A stretch of 64,000 nt of DNA from Torymus aiolomorphi (GCA_036365515.1 CM070873.1:73496529-73560528), one strand, 5' to 3'. Shown: positions 36,064 through 47,520, counted from the first letter of the stretch. Notes: generated from the letters alone by a model not told the origin. Translations and numbers: made by a program.

Positions 36064-37581
36064 ACGTTACATTACATGTAAATTTATATAGAGGATATTT
36101 TAATATAAAATTGCATTTTTTCTGCAAATTTGATTTTTCATAAATACGTTATTCAAAAGTTTATATAAAATTATATTTAAAAACAATTACAGAGTAAAAA
36201 TCTTAATTATTTAGACGCAAAAAATATGAATGGATAGGAAATCAAAAGTACTTTCAGAAAATGCTCCTACTTCCAACCTATTTTTGAACCTCGCCTCGAA
36301 AAAAATTATTTTTGATCTTTTCATATTTTTGTTTATTTTTTAAACCGACTTAATTTTGTCTGATCAACTATAAAATTGAACTTGCACAACTTTAAAATGA
36401 ACTTCATGTACCTACCAAAGATGAACTTGATATCTCTTTCCAGTCTCGAGTTATGGTGCCGAACAATTTATTACACACTTATACATACACACGCGCATAC
36501 ACACAGACATTTTCTAAAACAGGCATATTTCGACTCAGAGTGTTCGAATATATTGGAAATCATCGAAATCTCAGAGTCGAAAAATTTCACCGTTACAAAG
36601 CTTTCTCTTTGAGATAGCAAAAACAGTCCGTCAAATCGAGTTTTACAGACTGTCCGAGAAATCAAATTTTACGGCTATGATATCAAAAATAATATTTTGG
36701 TAGAACAACAATATGTTTTTGATAAAATTAATAGAACTATTGATGCTTTATAATAGATCACATATTTCACATATAATCAACTAGATAAAAGTAAACTCAT
36801 AATAATATTTTGCATCCTAGCCAAACCTTGTGATTTTCATAAAACCCAATATTTTATTAGAAAAACTCTATTGTTTCAAGGTTAAAGGAAACGGGTAATA
36901 ACTATTAACTATTTATTTTTCCAATAGACAACAGAAATTATATAATAATATATTATTCCTAAATCATAGGAATATCTTAACCTCTGAAATCATTACTACT
37001 AAAATTAATAATCTTTATGATTGAGTGTGATAATATATGTCAAGTAAAATGAGGTGATAAAATAAAATATTTAGGCCTAATTTTTTTCTATCAATAATAC
37101 ACATAAAGGGGATAAGCACATAGAATAGTCAGTAATAACCATCAAATGCTAATATTAATATACTTCACGTTTCCCTACATTTCGACAAATTATGAAGTAA
37201 TTGCATTGGGTGAAAAATATAAGATTTACTTAAAATTACCGCAAGTATTACGGATTTTGTAATCAAAGATGCTTAAAAAATGTATTATTATCAAGTTTCC
37301 ACTAACATCGAACAACTATTAGCTTTTAAATCTCGAATCATCATTATAACGATTTGAAAAAAGAGTCCCTAGATACACATTGATCTGCCCATCTAGTATG
37401 TAATTTTTTCTGGTTTGATAAATAATAAATATTGCATGTAAACCTAAACGAAAGATTGTATCGAATTTTATGATACATTTTCATTTTACTTTAATTACAT
37501 TAAACTGTTAATTTATTTCGAATAAAATAGGATTTAAAAACGTAATATATTAAAAGTTAAAACTACAATTAAAACTTATTA
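36064..37581. other. unassigned AT-rich sequence
   Basis: No gene recognised. It may be the 3' flank of the minus-strand exons that end at 37582. Confidence 0.4.
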
Positions 37582-37892
37582 TTAATTCACCCCAGTAATT
37601 GTCGATATCGAACCACTTCTTGTAGTGGATGGTGGTGCGGATGCTATTGATGCTCGATGGTCAGAATAGTAATAATTATTGCGATGATTATAATGACATA
37701 ATGGTGGCTGGTAAGGTTCCACTAGAGGTGTCGTTTCATCACCTATCCAGCTTTCATCATCCTTCTCAGATTCTAATCGTCTAGTCTTCCATGGACAACT
37801 AGGTGGTGGCTGCGGCAGGTTTTTTACAGGACCGACGACCTTCGATGTCTTTGGTGATGGTGGGCATAGTTCTTCATACTTGAACTGAACTT
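37582..37892 (-). CDS. candidate host gene, terminal coding exon
   Basis: On the minus strand an acceptor (TTACTGTAG) at 37893 opens a frame of 103 codons including the stop TAA at 37582-37584. Two bases (AA) complete a codon started by the upstream exon. The peptide is hydrophilic and Pro/Ser-rich: VQFKYEELCPPSPKTSKVVG, then NLPQPPPSCPWKTRRLESEK, then a Tyr/His/Asn-rich NHRNNYYYSDHRASI and a C-terminus ending SISTITGVN. The style is that of a cytoplasmic tail of a receptor or adhesion protein, but I do not recognise it. Codon use is balanced and no stop interrupts the frame, unlike the transposon relics nearby. Confidence 0.6.
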
Positions 37893-37948
37893 CTACAGTA
37901 ATTACACATTAAATAAACAGAATAAGACAGTAAAGAATTATGATTATA

Positions 37949-38300
<352 letters not shown>

Positions 38301-38311
38301 TATACTAAGTG

Positions 38312-38470
38312 ACGATCGCACAGATCAAAGAGTGTCGGACTACCAATCAGAAGGTATCTAGTTCTAGCCCGGTCTCTGCCAAAGGGACACGGAGCACCAT
38401 GTTTACTAATACGTTAGAATAGTTTAATGGGATAGTAAATTTTAAGAGAAATAGTTTAGAATATTGACAC
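38312..38470 (+). mobile_element. possible tRNA-derived SINE fragment
   Basis: The stretch 38325-38392 reads like a decayed tRNA: GAGTGTCGGACTACCAATCA resembles a D-stem/anticodon arm, followed by GAAGGT and TAGTTCTAGCCC, close to a B-box (GGTTCGAATCC). The order and spacing fit the tRNA head of many arthropod SINEs. An A-box is weak, and I see no clear tail or duplication. Confidence 0.4.
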
Positions 38471-38612
38471 GCAAGTAATCCAAACTCCATTTTTACAAAG
38501 CGTAGATCCAGATGCAAATCAGTAACTTATGGATTCGTAGAGGTTGATTAATATTTATTAAAAATTATTTATTGAAATAATATTGGGAAACGTAAAGTAA
38601 TTAATAACAAAC

Positions 38613-38804
38613 CATCTATTAAACTGTCCTGAGTTGCAATAGGGTTATCTTCGGTTTCTTCTGAGACATTACGAGAGTATACAGATTCTTTGCTTTCTTG
38701 AGGACTTTTATCAGAACCTGAACCAGAACCAGATCCCGTAGAACCAATTAAAGTTGCAGAGCTTAGATTACTTGGAGACGAAGGTGCACTGACTACAGTG
38801 ACGT
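38613..38804 (-). CDS. candidate host gene, penultimate coding exon
   Basis: On the minus strand this lies between an acceptor TTCTAG (38805-38810) and a donor GTTTGT (38607-38612). The 192 bp read in phase as VTVVSAPSSPSNLSSATLIG, then a Gly-Ser run (GSTGSGSGSGS), then DKSPQESKESVYSRNVSEET and ...ATQDSLID. Its last base G joins the AA of the exon at 37892 to give Glu, so the phases agree. The exon also starts in phase 1. The intron between (37893-38612) contains the TA-embedded cassette and a SINE-like stretch. Low-complexity Ser/Gly content fits a disordered linker. Upstream exons were not found in the window; a weak candidate lies near 39375-39415. Confidence 0.6.
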
Positions 38805-38819
38805 CTAGAAATAAATTAA

Positions 38820-39660
38820 TTAAATCGGTAATATATTTAAAAACTGATTGAGTTGTAAATCAATTTTAAAGATGAAAGATGATTTTTATTAATAACTATA
38901 TTTCATTGTATTAGATCTCCTAGTTAAATTTGTATATTAATTAATAGTGATGTCAGCAACTTCTTTTTTTATGAAAAATGATATTTATGCGTATTCACAG
39001 AGACTAAAAATTTTTTAGAAAAATCATTTATTCGCGCTTTAAAATAATATCTTCTTAAGGCGGTCTTACATTTTTTTCAAAAAACAATATTTATTTTCAT
39101 TAAATTTTTTAATTTTATATTTTACTCTGAACCTAAACAAAAATAGTTTGGATCAAAATTAAAAAAAATTTGGGATCATATGGCTGAAAGAGCTTACTAT
39201 CTTTACGAGAACGAAAAAATTGATTTTCTTCTTTTTCTGTTTTTTTTTTTTTTTAATAGGCATCTGATAGAAATCTCAAAAAGAATTATTCAAGTCATAA
39301 TTAGTATAACGATAAAAAAACATAATTAAACTTATGTAAGAAATTTATGATAAAAATAAAATGAACTATACAACCTGTTCTCGAATTCACCCACGAACAC
39401 AACGGAATCGGATAGAGTGGAAAATTCTGATTTTTTCATAGGATCAATATTTACAGGTGTTGTTATTAACTAAAAATTAACATGCAACAGCCAATGAGCG
39501 TCGCCGGCGCGGCGCGTGGCGAGAAAGTGGGCGGAGCTAATGCGCCGGGGCTAGAGGGGAAGGAGAGGCCCGGCCGCTGAAGGGGGCATACACGGCTATC
39601 GGATTAAGTACACGTTCAGCAGGCCCAACTCTCTCTCTCTCCCTCTCACTCTCGCTCTCG
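38820..39660. other. unassigned, with a short GC-rich stretch
   Basis: AT-rich to about 39480. Then 39485-39600 is GC-rich and contains CCAAT (39491-39495) and GGGCGG (39529-39534) motifs. It may be promoter-like or a transposon end; nothing decisive is seen. Confidence 0.35.
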
Positions 39661-39663
39661 CTC

Positions 39664-40060
39664 TCGCCGTATCTTGCACTCACTCGCACTTCCTCGCTCC
39701 CTCTTCCGTTCTTTACGTACTCGCTCACTTTGTCACTCGCTCTGTCGCTCTCTCTCGCTCCCTCGCTCTCTCTCTCGCTCTCTCTTTCTCGCCGTATCTT
39801 ACACTCACTCGCACTTCCTCGCTCCCTCTTCCGTTCTTTACGTACTCGCTCACTTTGTCACTCGCTCTGTCCCTCTCTTTCGCTCTCTCTCTCGCTCTCT
39901 CTCGCCGTATCTTGCACTCACTCTGACTTCCTCGCTCCTTTTTCCATTCTTTACGTACTCGCTCACTTTTTCACTCGCTCTTTCGCTCTCTCTCGCTCTC
40001 TCTCGCTGTATCTTGTACTCACTTGCACTTCGTCATTCCCTCTTCCAATTTTTACGTATA
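39664..40060. repeat. pyrimidine-rich minisatellite, four units of ~100-126 bp
   Basis: The segment CGCCGTATCTTGCACTCACT recurs at about 39665, 39791, 39901 and (as CGCTGTATCTTG) 40003, each followed by 'cttcctcgctccctcttcc' and 'tttacgtactcgctcac'. (CTCTCG)n lies between. Ser/Leu/Arg open frames across it are compositional. Confidence 0.85.
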
Positions 40061-40073
40061 CTGATAGAAAGAA

Positions 40074-41950
40074 TCATTTCCGATGAAGTCGGTGATTTAA
40101 CTTTTAATGAATAGGCATTTGAAAAAAGTTAAAGTCACATGCATTAACAGTTAAGGAATGAATTCATTGTCACAAGTACTTTACAAAACGCCATTTCTTA
40201 ACTGTTAAGAAACGTATGGAATGCGTGTTCTAGGTGTTCGGGGTGGCCGATAATGGAGTCTAGGTGGTGCCCACTGTAGGTTTTTGCGTCTAGGTGTTGG
40301 AAATCCATGAATGCGTGTTCTAGGTGTTCGGGGTGGCCGATAATGGAGTCTAGGTGGTGCCCACTGTAGGTTTTTGCGTCTAGGTGTTGGAAATCCATGA
40401 ATGCGTGTTCTAGGTGTTCGGGGTGGCCGATAATGGAGTCTAGGTGGTGCCCACTGTAGGTTTTTGCGTCTAGGTGTTGGAAATCCATGAATGTGTGGTC
40501 TAGGTGTTCGGGGTGTCCGATGACTGAGTCTAGGTGGGGCGCTTTGTAGTTTTTGACCTCTAGGTGTCAGATCGCATCCACTGCTTGATCTAGGTGTTCG
40601 GGGTAGCCGATGACGGAGTCTAAGTGGTGCGCTCAGTAGTTTTTGACCTCTAGGTGTTGGAAATCATCGGAAGCGTGGTCTAGGTGTTCTGGGTGGCCGA
40701 TAATGTAGTCTAGGTGGTGCCCACTATAGGTTTTGGCGTCTAGGTATTGGAAATTCACGAATGAGTGGTCTAGGTGTTCGGGGTGTCCGATGACTGAGTC
40801 TAGGTGGGGCGCTCCGTAGTTTTGACCTCTAGGTGTGAGACCGCATTCACTTCTTGATCTAGGTGTTCGGGGTAGCCGATGCTGGAGTCTAGGTAGTGCG
40901 TTCCGTAGTTTTTGACTTCTAGGTGTTGGAAATCATCGGAAGCGTGGTCTAGGTGTTCCTGATGGCCGATAATGGCGTGTAGCGTGTTCGCACTGTAGCT
41001 TTTGTGTTTAGATGTTGGAAATCCACGAATGCGTGGTCTAGACATTCGGGGTGGCCGATAATGGAGTCTAGGTGGTGCGATCCGTAGTTTTCGACCTCTA
41101 GCTGTTGGAAATCATCGGATTCATGGTGCAGGTGTCCGGGGTGGCCGATAATGGAGTCTAGGTGGTGCCCACGGTAGGTTTTTGCGTCTAGTGTTGGAAA
41201 TCCACGAATGCATGGTCTAGATGTTCGGGGTGACCGATGACGGAGTCTAGGTGATGCGCTCCATAGTTTTTGACCTCTAGGTATCAGGCCGCTTCCGCTG
41301 CTTGATCTAGGTGTTCGGGGTAGCCGATGCCGGAGTCTAGGTGGTGCGCACCATAGTTTTCATCACGTTTTCGATGTGTTCCAACACCTAGAGGAAAAAC
41401 TACGAACCGCACCACGTAGACCACCCCGAACACCTACACCACGCATTCGTGGATTTCCAACACCTCGCAAAAACCTACAGTGCACACCACCTAGACTCGA
41501 TTATCGGTCACCCGGAACACCTAGACCACGCATCCGGTGAATTCCAACACCTAGATGTCAATAACTACGGAGAGCACCACCTAAACTCCGTCATCGGCTA
41601 CCCCGAACACCTAGATCAAGCAGTGGATGCGGTCTGACACCTAGAGGTCAAAAATTACAAAGCGCCCCACCTAGACTCAGTCATCGGACACCTCGAACAC
41701 CTAAACCACACATTCGTGGATTTCCAACACCTGGACGTAAAAACCTACAGTGCGCACCACCGAGACTCCATTATCGGCCACCCGGACCACCTAGGCCACG
41801 CATTCCATACGTTTCTTAACAGTTAAGAAATGGCGTTTTGTAAAGTACTTGTGGCAATGGATTAATTCCTTAACTGTTAATGCACATTACTTTATCTTTT
41901 TTCAAATGCCTATTTATTAACAGTTAAATCACCGACTTTATCGGAAATGA
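40074..41950. mobile_element. foldback transposon with 90-bp/30-bp repeat arms
   Basis: The ends TCATTTCCGATGAAGTCGG (40074) and CCGACTTTATCGGAAATGA (41950) are inverted repeats that continue for about 150 bp, including the GTACTTTACAAAACGCCATT block. Inside, the left arm (about 40225-41365) is a tandem array of 90-bp units, the first three almost identical. The right arm (about 41385-41815) is a shorter array in reverse orientation. Each unit is three ~30-bp subunits, each starting CTAGGTG. Open frames run through the arrays (40198-40488 minus, 40800-41045 minus, 41449-41637 plus) as ten-residue blocks starting HLD/HLE. No transposase. Tandem-repeat arms recall Foldback/Galileo-type elements. 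The target duplication is not visible because a LINE abuts the right end. Confidence 0.75.
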
Positions 41951-42865
41951 TCACCGCTCTTTCGGAAAGGGAAGGCGTCGGTAGTACACACCGAACGTAA
42001 CCGCCCCTCACCGCCACCAGAGCCAAACGAAAAGAAGGCGAAGATACGTGCTTCCTCACAGATACCTGCAAAAAAACCGGAAGCTCAGATAGGACAGACC
42101 GACTGGGCAACCGTCGTAAGTAAAGGAACACGCAGAAGATATGAGAGACTCAAGACTGACGGCAAGGAGAAAGTAGTGCAGGCACATACCACGGTTAGGC
42201 GGAGGCCAGCTCGATCTGATGCCTTCAAAATAAGAAGGTGCGGTGAGACCACCTACGCCGACATCCTAGGAACTCTCAAAGGGGCACCTGAGTTGAAGGC
42301 ACTGCAAGAAAGGGTCACGCGCATCAGGCGCACCAAGGCAGGAGAGTTGCTTTTGGAGCTAGACAAACCAAACATCGTGTCGCATGAACTGCAGACATTG
42401 GTCTGGTCTACCCTTGCAGGGTCAGCGATAGTACAAACATTGTCCCATAAGGAGGCAATCGAAATCAAAGATTTGGACGAGACAACAACAGCAGAAGAGG
42501 TAACACAGGCGATCACTTCAATTATCGGCCCCGAAATGATGACCGCTGGGGATGTTAGACTCCGGGCGTCTTACAGTGGCACTCAAGCAGCCAGCGTTAT
42601 GCTACCTGTAGCAATGACAGAAAAGCTGCTGGAAACTAGAAAAATCAGAATAGGATGGGTCAATTGCCGGGTCCGGTTACGTGAAACAGTGACGCGTTGC
42701 TTCAAGTGCCATGAAATCGGACACCTGGCACGGAATTGTAAGAGTGTAATTGACCGGTCGTCCCTGTGCTTCAAGTGTAAAACCGAGGGTCACAAGGCAG
42801 TGAACTGCCCGACCAACAACGAGCAGGTAACGATGGAGGTCGTAACAACAAACAACGATGGCTAA
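41951..42865 (+). CDS. R1-clade LINE ORF1 (gag-like), 5'-truncated
   Basis: The frame is open from 41951 to TAA at 42863-42865 (304 codons) with no start codon at the truncated 5' end. The N-terminal part is Lys/Pro-rich (PSPPPEPNEKKAKIR; TDWATVVSKGTRRR). The middle fits the LINE gag fold. The C-terminus has two CCHC zinc knuckles, CFKCHEIGHLARNC and CFKCKTEGHKAVNC, which bind element RNA. Usually there are three knuckles in this clade; I see two. ORF1 overlaps the ORF2 start by eight bases (ATGGCTAA), an arrangement that allows coupled re-initiation of translation. Confidence 0.85.
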   Translation, partial: SPLFRKGKASVVHTERNRPSPPPEPNEKKAKIRASSQIPAKKPEAQIGQTDWATVVSKGTRRRYERLKTDGKEKVVQAHTTVRRRPARSDAFKIRRCGETTYADILGTLKGAPELKALQERVTRIRRTKAGELLLELDKPNIVSHELQTLVWSTLAGSAIVQTLSHKEAIEIKDLDETTTAEEVTQAITSIIGPEMMTAGDVRLRASYSGTQAASVMLPVAMTEKLLETRKIRIGWVNCRVRLRETVTRCFKCHEIGHLARNCKSVIDRSSLCFKCKTEGHKAVNCPTNNEQVTMEVVTTNNDG

Positions 42866-45721
42866 AGTGCTTCAAATCAACATGAACCACTGTGCAGTAG
42901 CCCATGACTTGCTGCCCCAATTGATCCGAGAGGAGAAGGCGGACATAGTAATCATCAGTAAGCAGTACAGGGACAAAAATGAACCAAACTGGGTAAGGGA
43001 TCGTGCCAGCACGGCGGCCATCTGGGTATGCGGAGAACTCCACATATCCAAAAAAATGGACGTCCAAAAAAATGGATTGAGTGGGGAAGCAAGAAAACGA
43101 ACAACCGCGGCCACGCACTGCTTCAAACCTTCGCGATACTAGAGCTAGAGATTGCTAACATAGGGACAAAGCCGACCTACACTAAAGGACGAAAGTCTTC
43201 CATAGTAGATCTGACCTTTGTCGACCCCAGATTAAGTCGGGAAGGCTCATACTGGCAAGTCAGTGATCGGTACACTGGCAGCGATCACCGAGCTCTCACA
43301 TACCAGCTCCACCCGACAGGCAAAAGAGCGAATATGACCCGGATGACGAAGAGAGAGAAATGGGCACCAGCTACTTTCGACAGGGAAGCTTTTCTCTGCT
43401 TTTTGGAAGGAGCATCTGTCGAAGGAACAGCTGAGGTTAGGGCTCAAAGCCTCTCGGAGACCATCACAGCGGCATGCGATGCCTCGATGTCCACAAGGAC
43501 GAACCACCGGGGACGCTTACCAGTCTACTGGTGGAACAAGGAGATTGCGGTAATACGTAAAGAGTGCCTTCGTGCTAGGAGGCTGCACCAAAGAGCAGTC
43601 CGTGGACCGCTGTATGATCAATTAACAACTAGATATGAGCAAAAGAGGAAAGAGCTGAAAATTGCCATCAAGACAGCCAAAAGAAAGTGTTGGCAGGACT
43701 TCTGCGAGGAAGTGGACAGTGACCCGTGGGGACGGCCGTACAAAACGGTCATAAATAAAATCAATCCCAGAGGCACCAATGCTCCCTCCTGTCCAACCTT
43801 TCTTGATAGAGTAGTCCAAAATTTATTCCCACAACACCAGGAACGGCAACATGGCACTGGTCTAACGGAAAGAATCGGTACAGCCGAGCCAACAGCAGTC
43901 ACCGAATCAGAAGTGAAGATAGCGGCCAAAAAGATTGCCATAAGAAAGGCCCCAGGACTGGACGGCGTTCCTGGTTTAGCTATAAAGACTGCAGCTCTAG
44001 AAGTTCCTTGCATATTCAAGGACACTTTCAATGCATGCCTAAGTGAAGGAATATTCCCGACACAGTGGAAGATACAGAGGTTGGTACTCCTTCCTAAGGG
44101 AAATAAACCCCCGGATGAACCATCTGCGTATCGACCACTTTGCATGTTGGATATAGTCGGAAAATTGTTTGAACGTGTCATATCCGTCAGACTGGAGGCA
44201 GCTATACAAAAGATCGGCGGCTTGTCTGATAACCAATTCGGCTTTAGAAAGGGTCGATCAACGATCGATGCTATCGATAGGGTGGTGTCAGTAGCTGAGA
44301 ACGCCGTTAGTGGTAGCCGGTGCACAAAACGCATGTGTGCTATAATTGGTTTAGATGTACGGAACGCGTTTAACACGGCCAGGTGGGATAAAATCATGCT
44401 CGCATTGGAAGACCTAAGCGTGCCACTGTACCTACGAAGAGTAATCTTGAGTTACCTAACTGACCGCACGCTTCTCTATGATACCGACGACGGTATGCAT
44501 TCTTATAAGATCACAGGAGGCGTGCCACAGGGCTCTGTACTAGGATCCCCAATCTGGAACATCATGTACGACGGATTGCTTAGGCAACTGCTCCCACATG
44601 GGGTGTCGATAGTAGCTTACGCAGATGATATTGCTCTTATTATCGTTGGGAAAACCATCGAAGATGTGCAATACCTCGGAGATACGGCAATCGAGGTAGT
44701 AGGAGATTGGCTGAGCGACCATGGACTCAGTCTTGCTGCCGAAAAGACCGAGACAGTGCTCATTGCCAGAACAAAAAAGAGAGTCTACGCCACTTTCACG
44801 GTCAACGACGAGAAGATCAAGACAGGGGACACCATGAAGTACCTAGGAGTTACAATAGATGTGCGGATGTTGTTCAAAAACCACCTTAGGAACGCAGGGT
44901 TAAAGGCATCAAAAGTGGCTCGAGCACTCGCAAGCATCATGCCAAACATAGGAGGGCCGAAGCAGCCACGACGGTTGCTTCTTTCATCGGTGGTTTATTC
45001 CGTGATTCTATACGGAGTCCCCATCTGGGCTAATGCTATACGTAGTAACCCAAGCTATGGTGCAGCTTGCCGAAGGGCCTGCAAGACAATCGTGCTGAGA
45101 GTGGCCTGCGCCTACCGTACCGTGTCAGACATCGCTCTCTCAGTAGTCACCGGACTGCCACCCTTGGACCTAATGGCATGTGAGAGAGCTGAGGTGTATC
45201 GTGGAGGAGTGATAAGAGAGGAGGGCGAACTTGATCAGGGACCACGTCAAAACCGATTGTCCAGGAAGACTGTGGAAGAGTGGCAGCGCCGATGGGATAT
45301 AGCAGATAAAGGTCGCTGGACCCATCGGATTATTCCATGTGTCGTGGAGTGGACGGAGAGGAGACATGGACTCGTGACCTTTCATCTCACCCAGGTACTA
45401 ACTGGGCATGGCTGCTTTCGCAGCTACCTGAAGAGAATTGGAGTGTACGAAAGCGCGGAGTGCCCAACATGTCCTGAAAGTGATGAGGACGTTGGACACG
45501 CTTTGTTCGTATGCCCCAGGTTTCGGGAAGAGAGAGAAAGGTTTCAGGCCTTATGGGAAGGCCCCTTAACTCCCGAGGGCATCGGGAGATGCTTACTCTC
45601 TTCACAGAGAGGATGGGATGCTGTGATTGGTCTCGTCACCGAGGTGGTGGACAGATTGAACTCCATAAGGCGAGAAGAAGAAAGAAGAGAAAACCGTCTC
45701 ACAGAGGACCAGGCGGGGTAG
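42858..45721 (+). pseudogene. R1-clade LINE ORF2: endonuclease (damaged) and reverse transcriptase
   Basis: It starts at ATG 42858 with VLQINMNHC and DIVIISKQYRD, the N-terminus of the AP-like endonuclease. The middle of the endonuclease is missing, and the frame changes between about 43040 and 43075. The second frame then runs unbroken to 45721, starting in the endonuclease C-terminus (GTKPTYTKGR; IVDLTFVDP; GSDHRALTY). Reverse transcriptase follows: KAPGLDGVPG, motif A LDVRNAFNTARW, motif B GGVPQGSVLGS, motif C VAYADDIALI. The C-terminal domain has a CCHC-type knuckle (CPTCPESDEDVGHALFVC). The RT and C-terminal parts look intact, the endonuclease does not, so it could not nick its target by itself. 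Confidence 0.85.
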
Positions 45722-45933
45722 AGGGCCGTAGAGGCTGCGACTGCCCTCCGCGAAGTAATGCCTAACGGCGGTTTCCGCGGTGGGAATTACAGTCGGGGGA
45801 GGCCCTGCTATAGAACAACAGCAGGGGGTTTTAGTAGGTATTGCCAGAAATGGTCGAGTCCTACATAACATCTCGTATGCGTAAATGCATTTTTCCTAAC
45901 CTCCTCCTCAAAAAAAAAAAAAAAAAAAAAAAA

Positions 45934-45995
45934 CACCCACACACACACACACACACACACGCACGCACGCACGCACACGCTCGCACGCACGCACA

Positions 45996-46027
<32 letters not shown>

Positions 46028-46035
46028 CACACGCG
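45934..46035. repeat. (AC)n/(ACGC)n microsatellite next to the LINE 3' end
   Basis: Directly after the poly(A), CACCCACACAC is followed by ACGC units. See the finding on target choice. Confidence 0.9.
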
Positions 46036-46164
46036 CGCACATCCATACAGACATTTTTCAAAAATCATGTATTTTGATTCCTAACACTTCGAGAAACAAT
46101 TATAACATGTTTTTACAATAACTCAAAAACTTACTATCACAAAGCTTCCTCTAGGACGAAGCAA

Positions 46165-46310
46165 AATTATCATAGAAAATGCAATTATAAATTTATTTTC
46201 TCAATAAAAGTAATCAACCATTAAATTAATCCGTATTCGATAATTTTAAAAATCATTGCAATTTTTTTAATCGGGGGTTGGTGAGCGAAGCGAGCAGGAG
46301 GGCAAAGCAG
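46165..46310 (+). repeat. Helitron 3'-end copy (upstream)
   Basis: The segment from 'tcataga' through 'ccattaaattaatcc' to GGTGAGCGAAGCGAGCAGGA matches 47365-47500 in the same orientation, but the closing hairpin and CTAG are degraded. It is a tandem second terminus of the same family. Confidence 0.65.
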
Positions 46311-46915
46311 GGGGGTGAATCCTCTAACTTTAACAAAGAAAACGTAAATTACTAGTTACAATTAAAAAAAGGTACCGTGATCAAAAAGGTGGTTTCTCTA
46401 GGAGAACCTTCCAACTTTAACAAAAGAAAAGTAAATGTACTCGAAAGGAATTGATATTGTAAAAGAATAAAAATTGTATTTTATGGAACTTCAAAAGGAT
46501 TATTTAATACATTGAGGCTATAGAAGAATCACGTGCAATTATTTCTAAAACTATAGGATAAACATACGGTCGATCTCAAAAAGGTGGTTCCTCCAGGGCA
46601 AGGTTAACAGTCCAGGAACCTTCAAATTTTAACGACGGAAACGTAATATTTTTGATCGTATAACCTTCTATTTTAGGTAGAATATTATAAATGTATAGTC
46701 AGAAGCAATTACTTTGGAAAACCTTTAGAATGATATAAATAGAATACCGTGATTAAAAAAGTGGATCCCCCAAGGCAAGGCTGTTATGTTAACAGTGAAG
46801 GAACCTTCATACTTTCAGAAAGGAAAAGCAAAATGGTGGTTCCACCAGGGCAAGGCCTATGTTAACAATCAAGAAACCTTCAAACTTTAACAAAGGAAAA
46901 GTAAATTACGTATTA
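46310..46915. repeat. degenerate tandem repeats within the Helitron
   Basis: Four imperfect copies of a block with 'ggtggttcctccagggcaag' and 'ggaaccttcaaactttaac' (about 46390, 46580, 46760 and 46830). Confidence 0.6.
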
Positions 46916-46927
46916 CCTTTAGATTTA

Positions 46928-47403
46928 AGTAATATGGAAAAGCATTTGTAAAATTAGATTCTGATAAAATAACATTGAGAGAAACAGACATTATAATTTG
47001 GGATGAAGCTTTAATGATTCCAAAAAAAGCGTTAGAAATTATTGATAACACTTTAGATGTCACTTGCAAGAATGGACCTTTTAGAGGAAAGTTAATTGTT
47101 TTAGGTGGAGATTTTCGACAAATTTTACCAGTAGTTAAAAGTCAATTTAGAAATACTATTATAGGAGAAACTGTCAAAAGTTCATACCTTTGGCCATTAT
47201 TTAATATTTCTTTAAAAGTAAATATTCGTACACAAAATAAAGAATTTGCTGCATTTTTATTAAATATTGGAGAAGGTATAATTAATCCGTTTTTGATTCC
47301 TGATAAATGGATTATAAATTACGTTTGTCATGAAATTTATAAAAACATTATCAAAAATTATTATAGAAAATATATTTATAGATTATTCTCTCGACAAAAG
47401 TAA
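46928..47403 (+). pseudogene. Helitron Pif1-type helicase fragment
   Basis: The translation contains DIIIWDEALM (Walker B, motif II), then LIVLGGDFRQILPV (motif III of Pif1/RecD-type helicases) and VNIRTQNKEF with an IGEG...IPDKW tail typical of Helitron Rep/Hel proteins. The Walker A motif, the rest of the helicase and the whole Rep nuclease are absent, so it is a piece of about 150 residues. It ends about 60 bp before the 3' terminal repeat, consistent with an internally deleted Helitron. Confidence 0.85.
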
Positions 47404-47459
47404 TCAGCCATTAAATTAATCCTTATTCGATAATTTTATATATAAAAATCATTACAGTT

Positions 47460-47512
47460 TTCTTAGTGGGGGGTTGGCGAGCGGAGCGAGCAGGAGGGCG
47501 AAGCCCCACTAG
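47460..47512 (+). mobile_element. Helitron 3' terminus (hairpin + CTAG)
   Basis: AGTGGGG at 47465 pairs with CCCCACT at 47504-47510, enclosing GCGAGCGGAGCGAGC. The element ends CTAG at 47509-47512, followed by T. This is the usual Helitron 3' end and ties the helicase fragment upstream to the CTAG-bounded palindrome at 1938-3016. Confidence 0.75.
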
Positions 47513-47520
47513 TATATATA

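Larger units (their letters stand above)
41951..45933 (+). mobile_element. R1-clade non-LTR retrotransposon, 5'-truncated
   Basis: ORF1 (gag-like), ORF2 (endonuclease plus reverse transcriptase), a 3' UTR (45722-45909) and a poly(A) of 24 (45910-45933) are present in order. The 5' end is cut at the foldback boundary, and ORF1 is open from its first base without a start. The RT sequence (APGLDGVPG, YRPLCMLDIVGKLFER, YADDIALI) is of the R1 clade type. The endonuclease carries a deletion and frameshift, so the copy is inactive. Confidence 0.9.

Noticed and set aside
39375..39415. Further minus-strand exon upstream of 38804
   Set aside because: A cag/gt donor and matching phase exist, but the acceptor has no pyrimidine tract and the peptide is too short to support.
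39674..40114. Ser/Leu/Arg-rich frame of 146 codons
   Set aside because: Compositional product of the CTCTCG-rich minisatellite, open in more than one frame.
40230..41815. CRISPR array
   Set aside because: The repeats are contiguous 30/90-bp tandem units in inverted arms without unique spacers, and the context is a eukaryotic transposon.
43618..44397. 259-codon minus-strand frame
   Set aside because: Antisense shadow of the R1 reverse transcriptase, which has all RT motifs on the plus strand.
45841..46077. Lys-Thr-His-Ala repeat frame
   Set aside because: Product of the LINE poly(A) followed by (AC)n/(ACGC)n.
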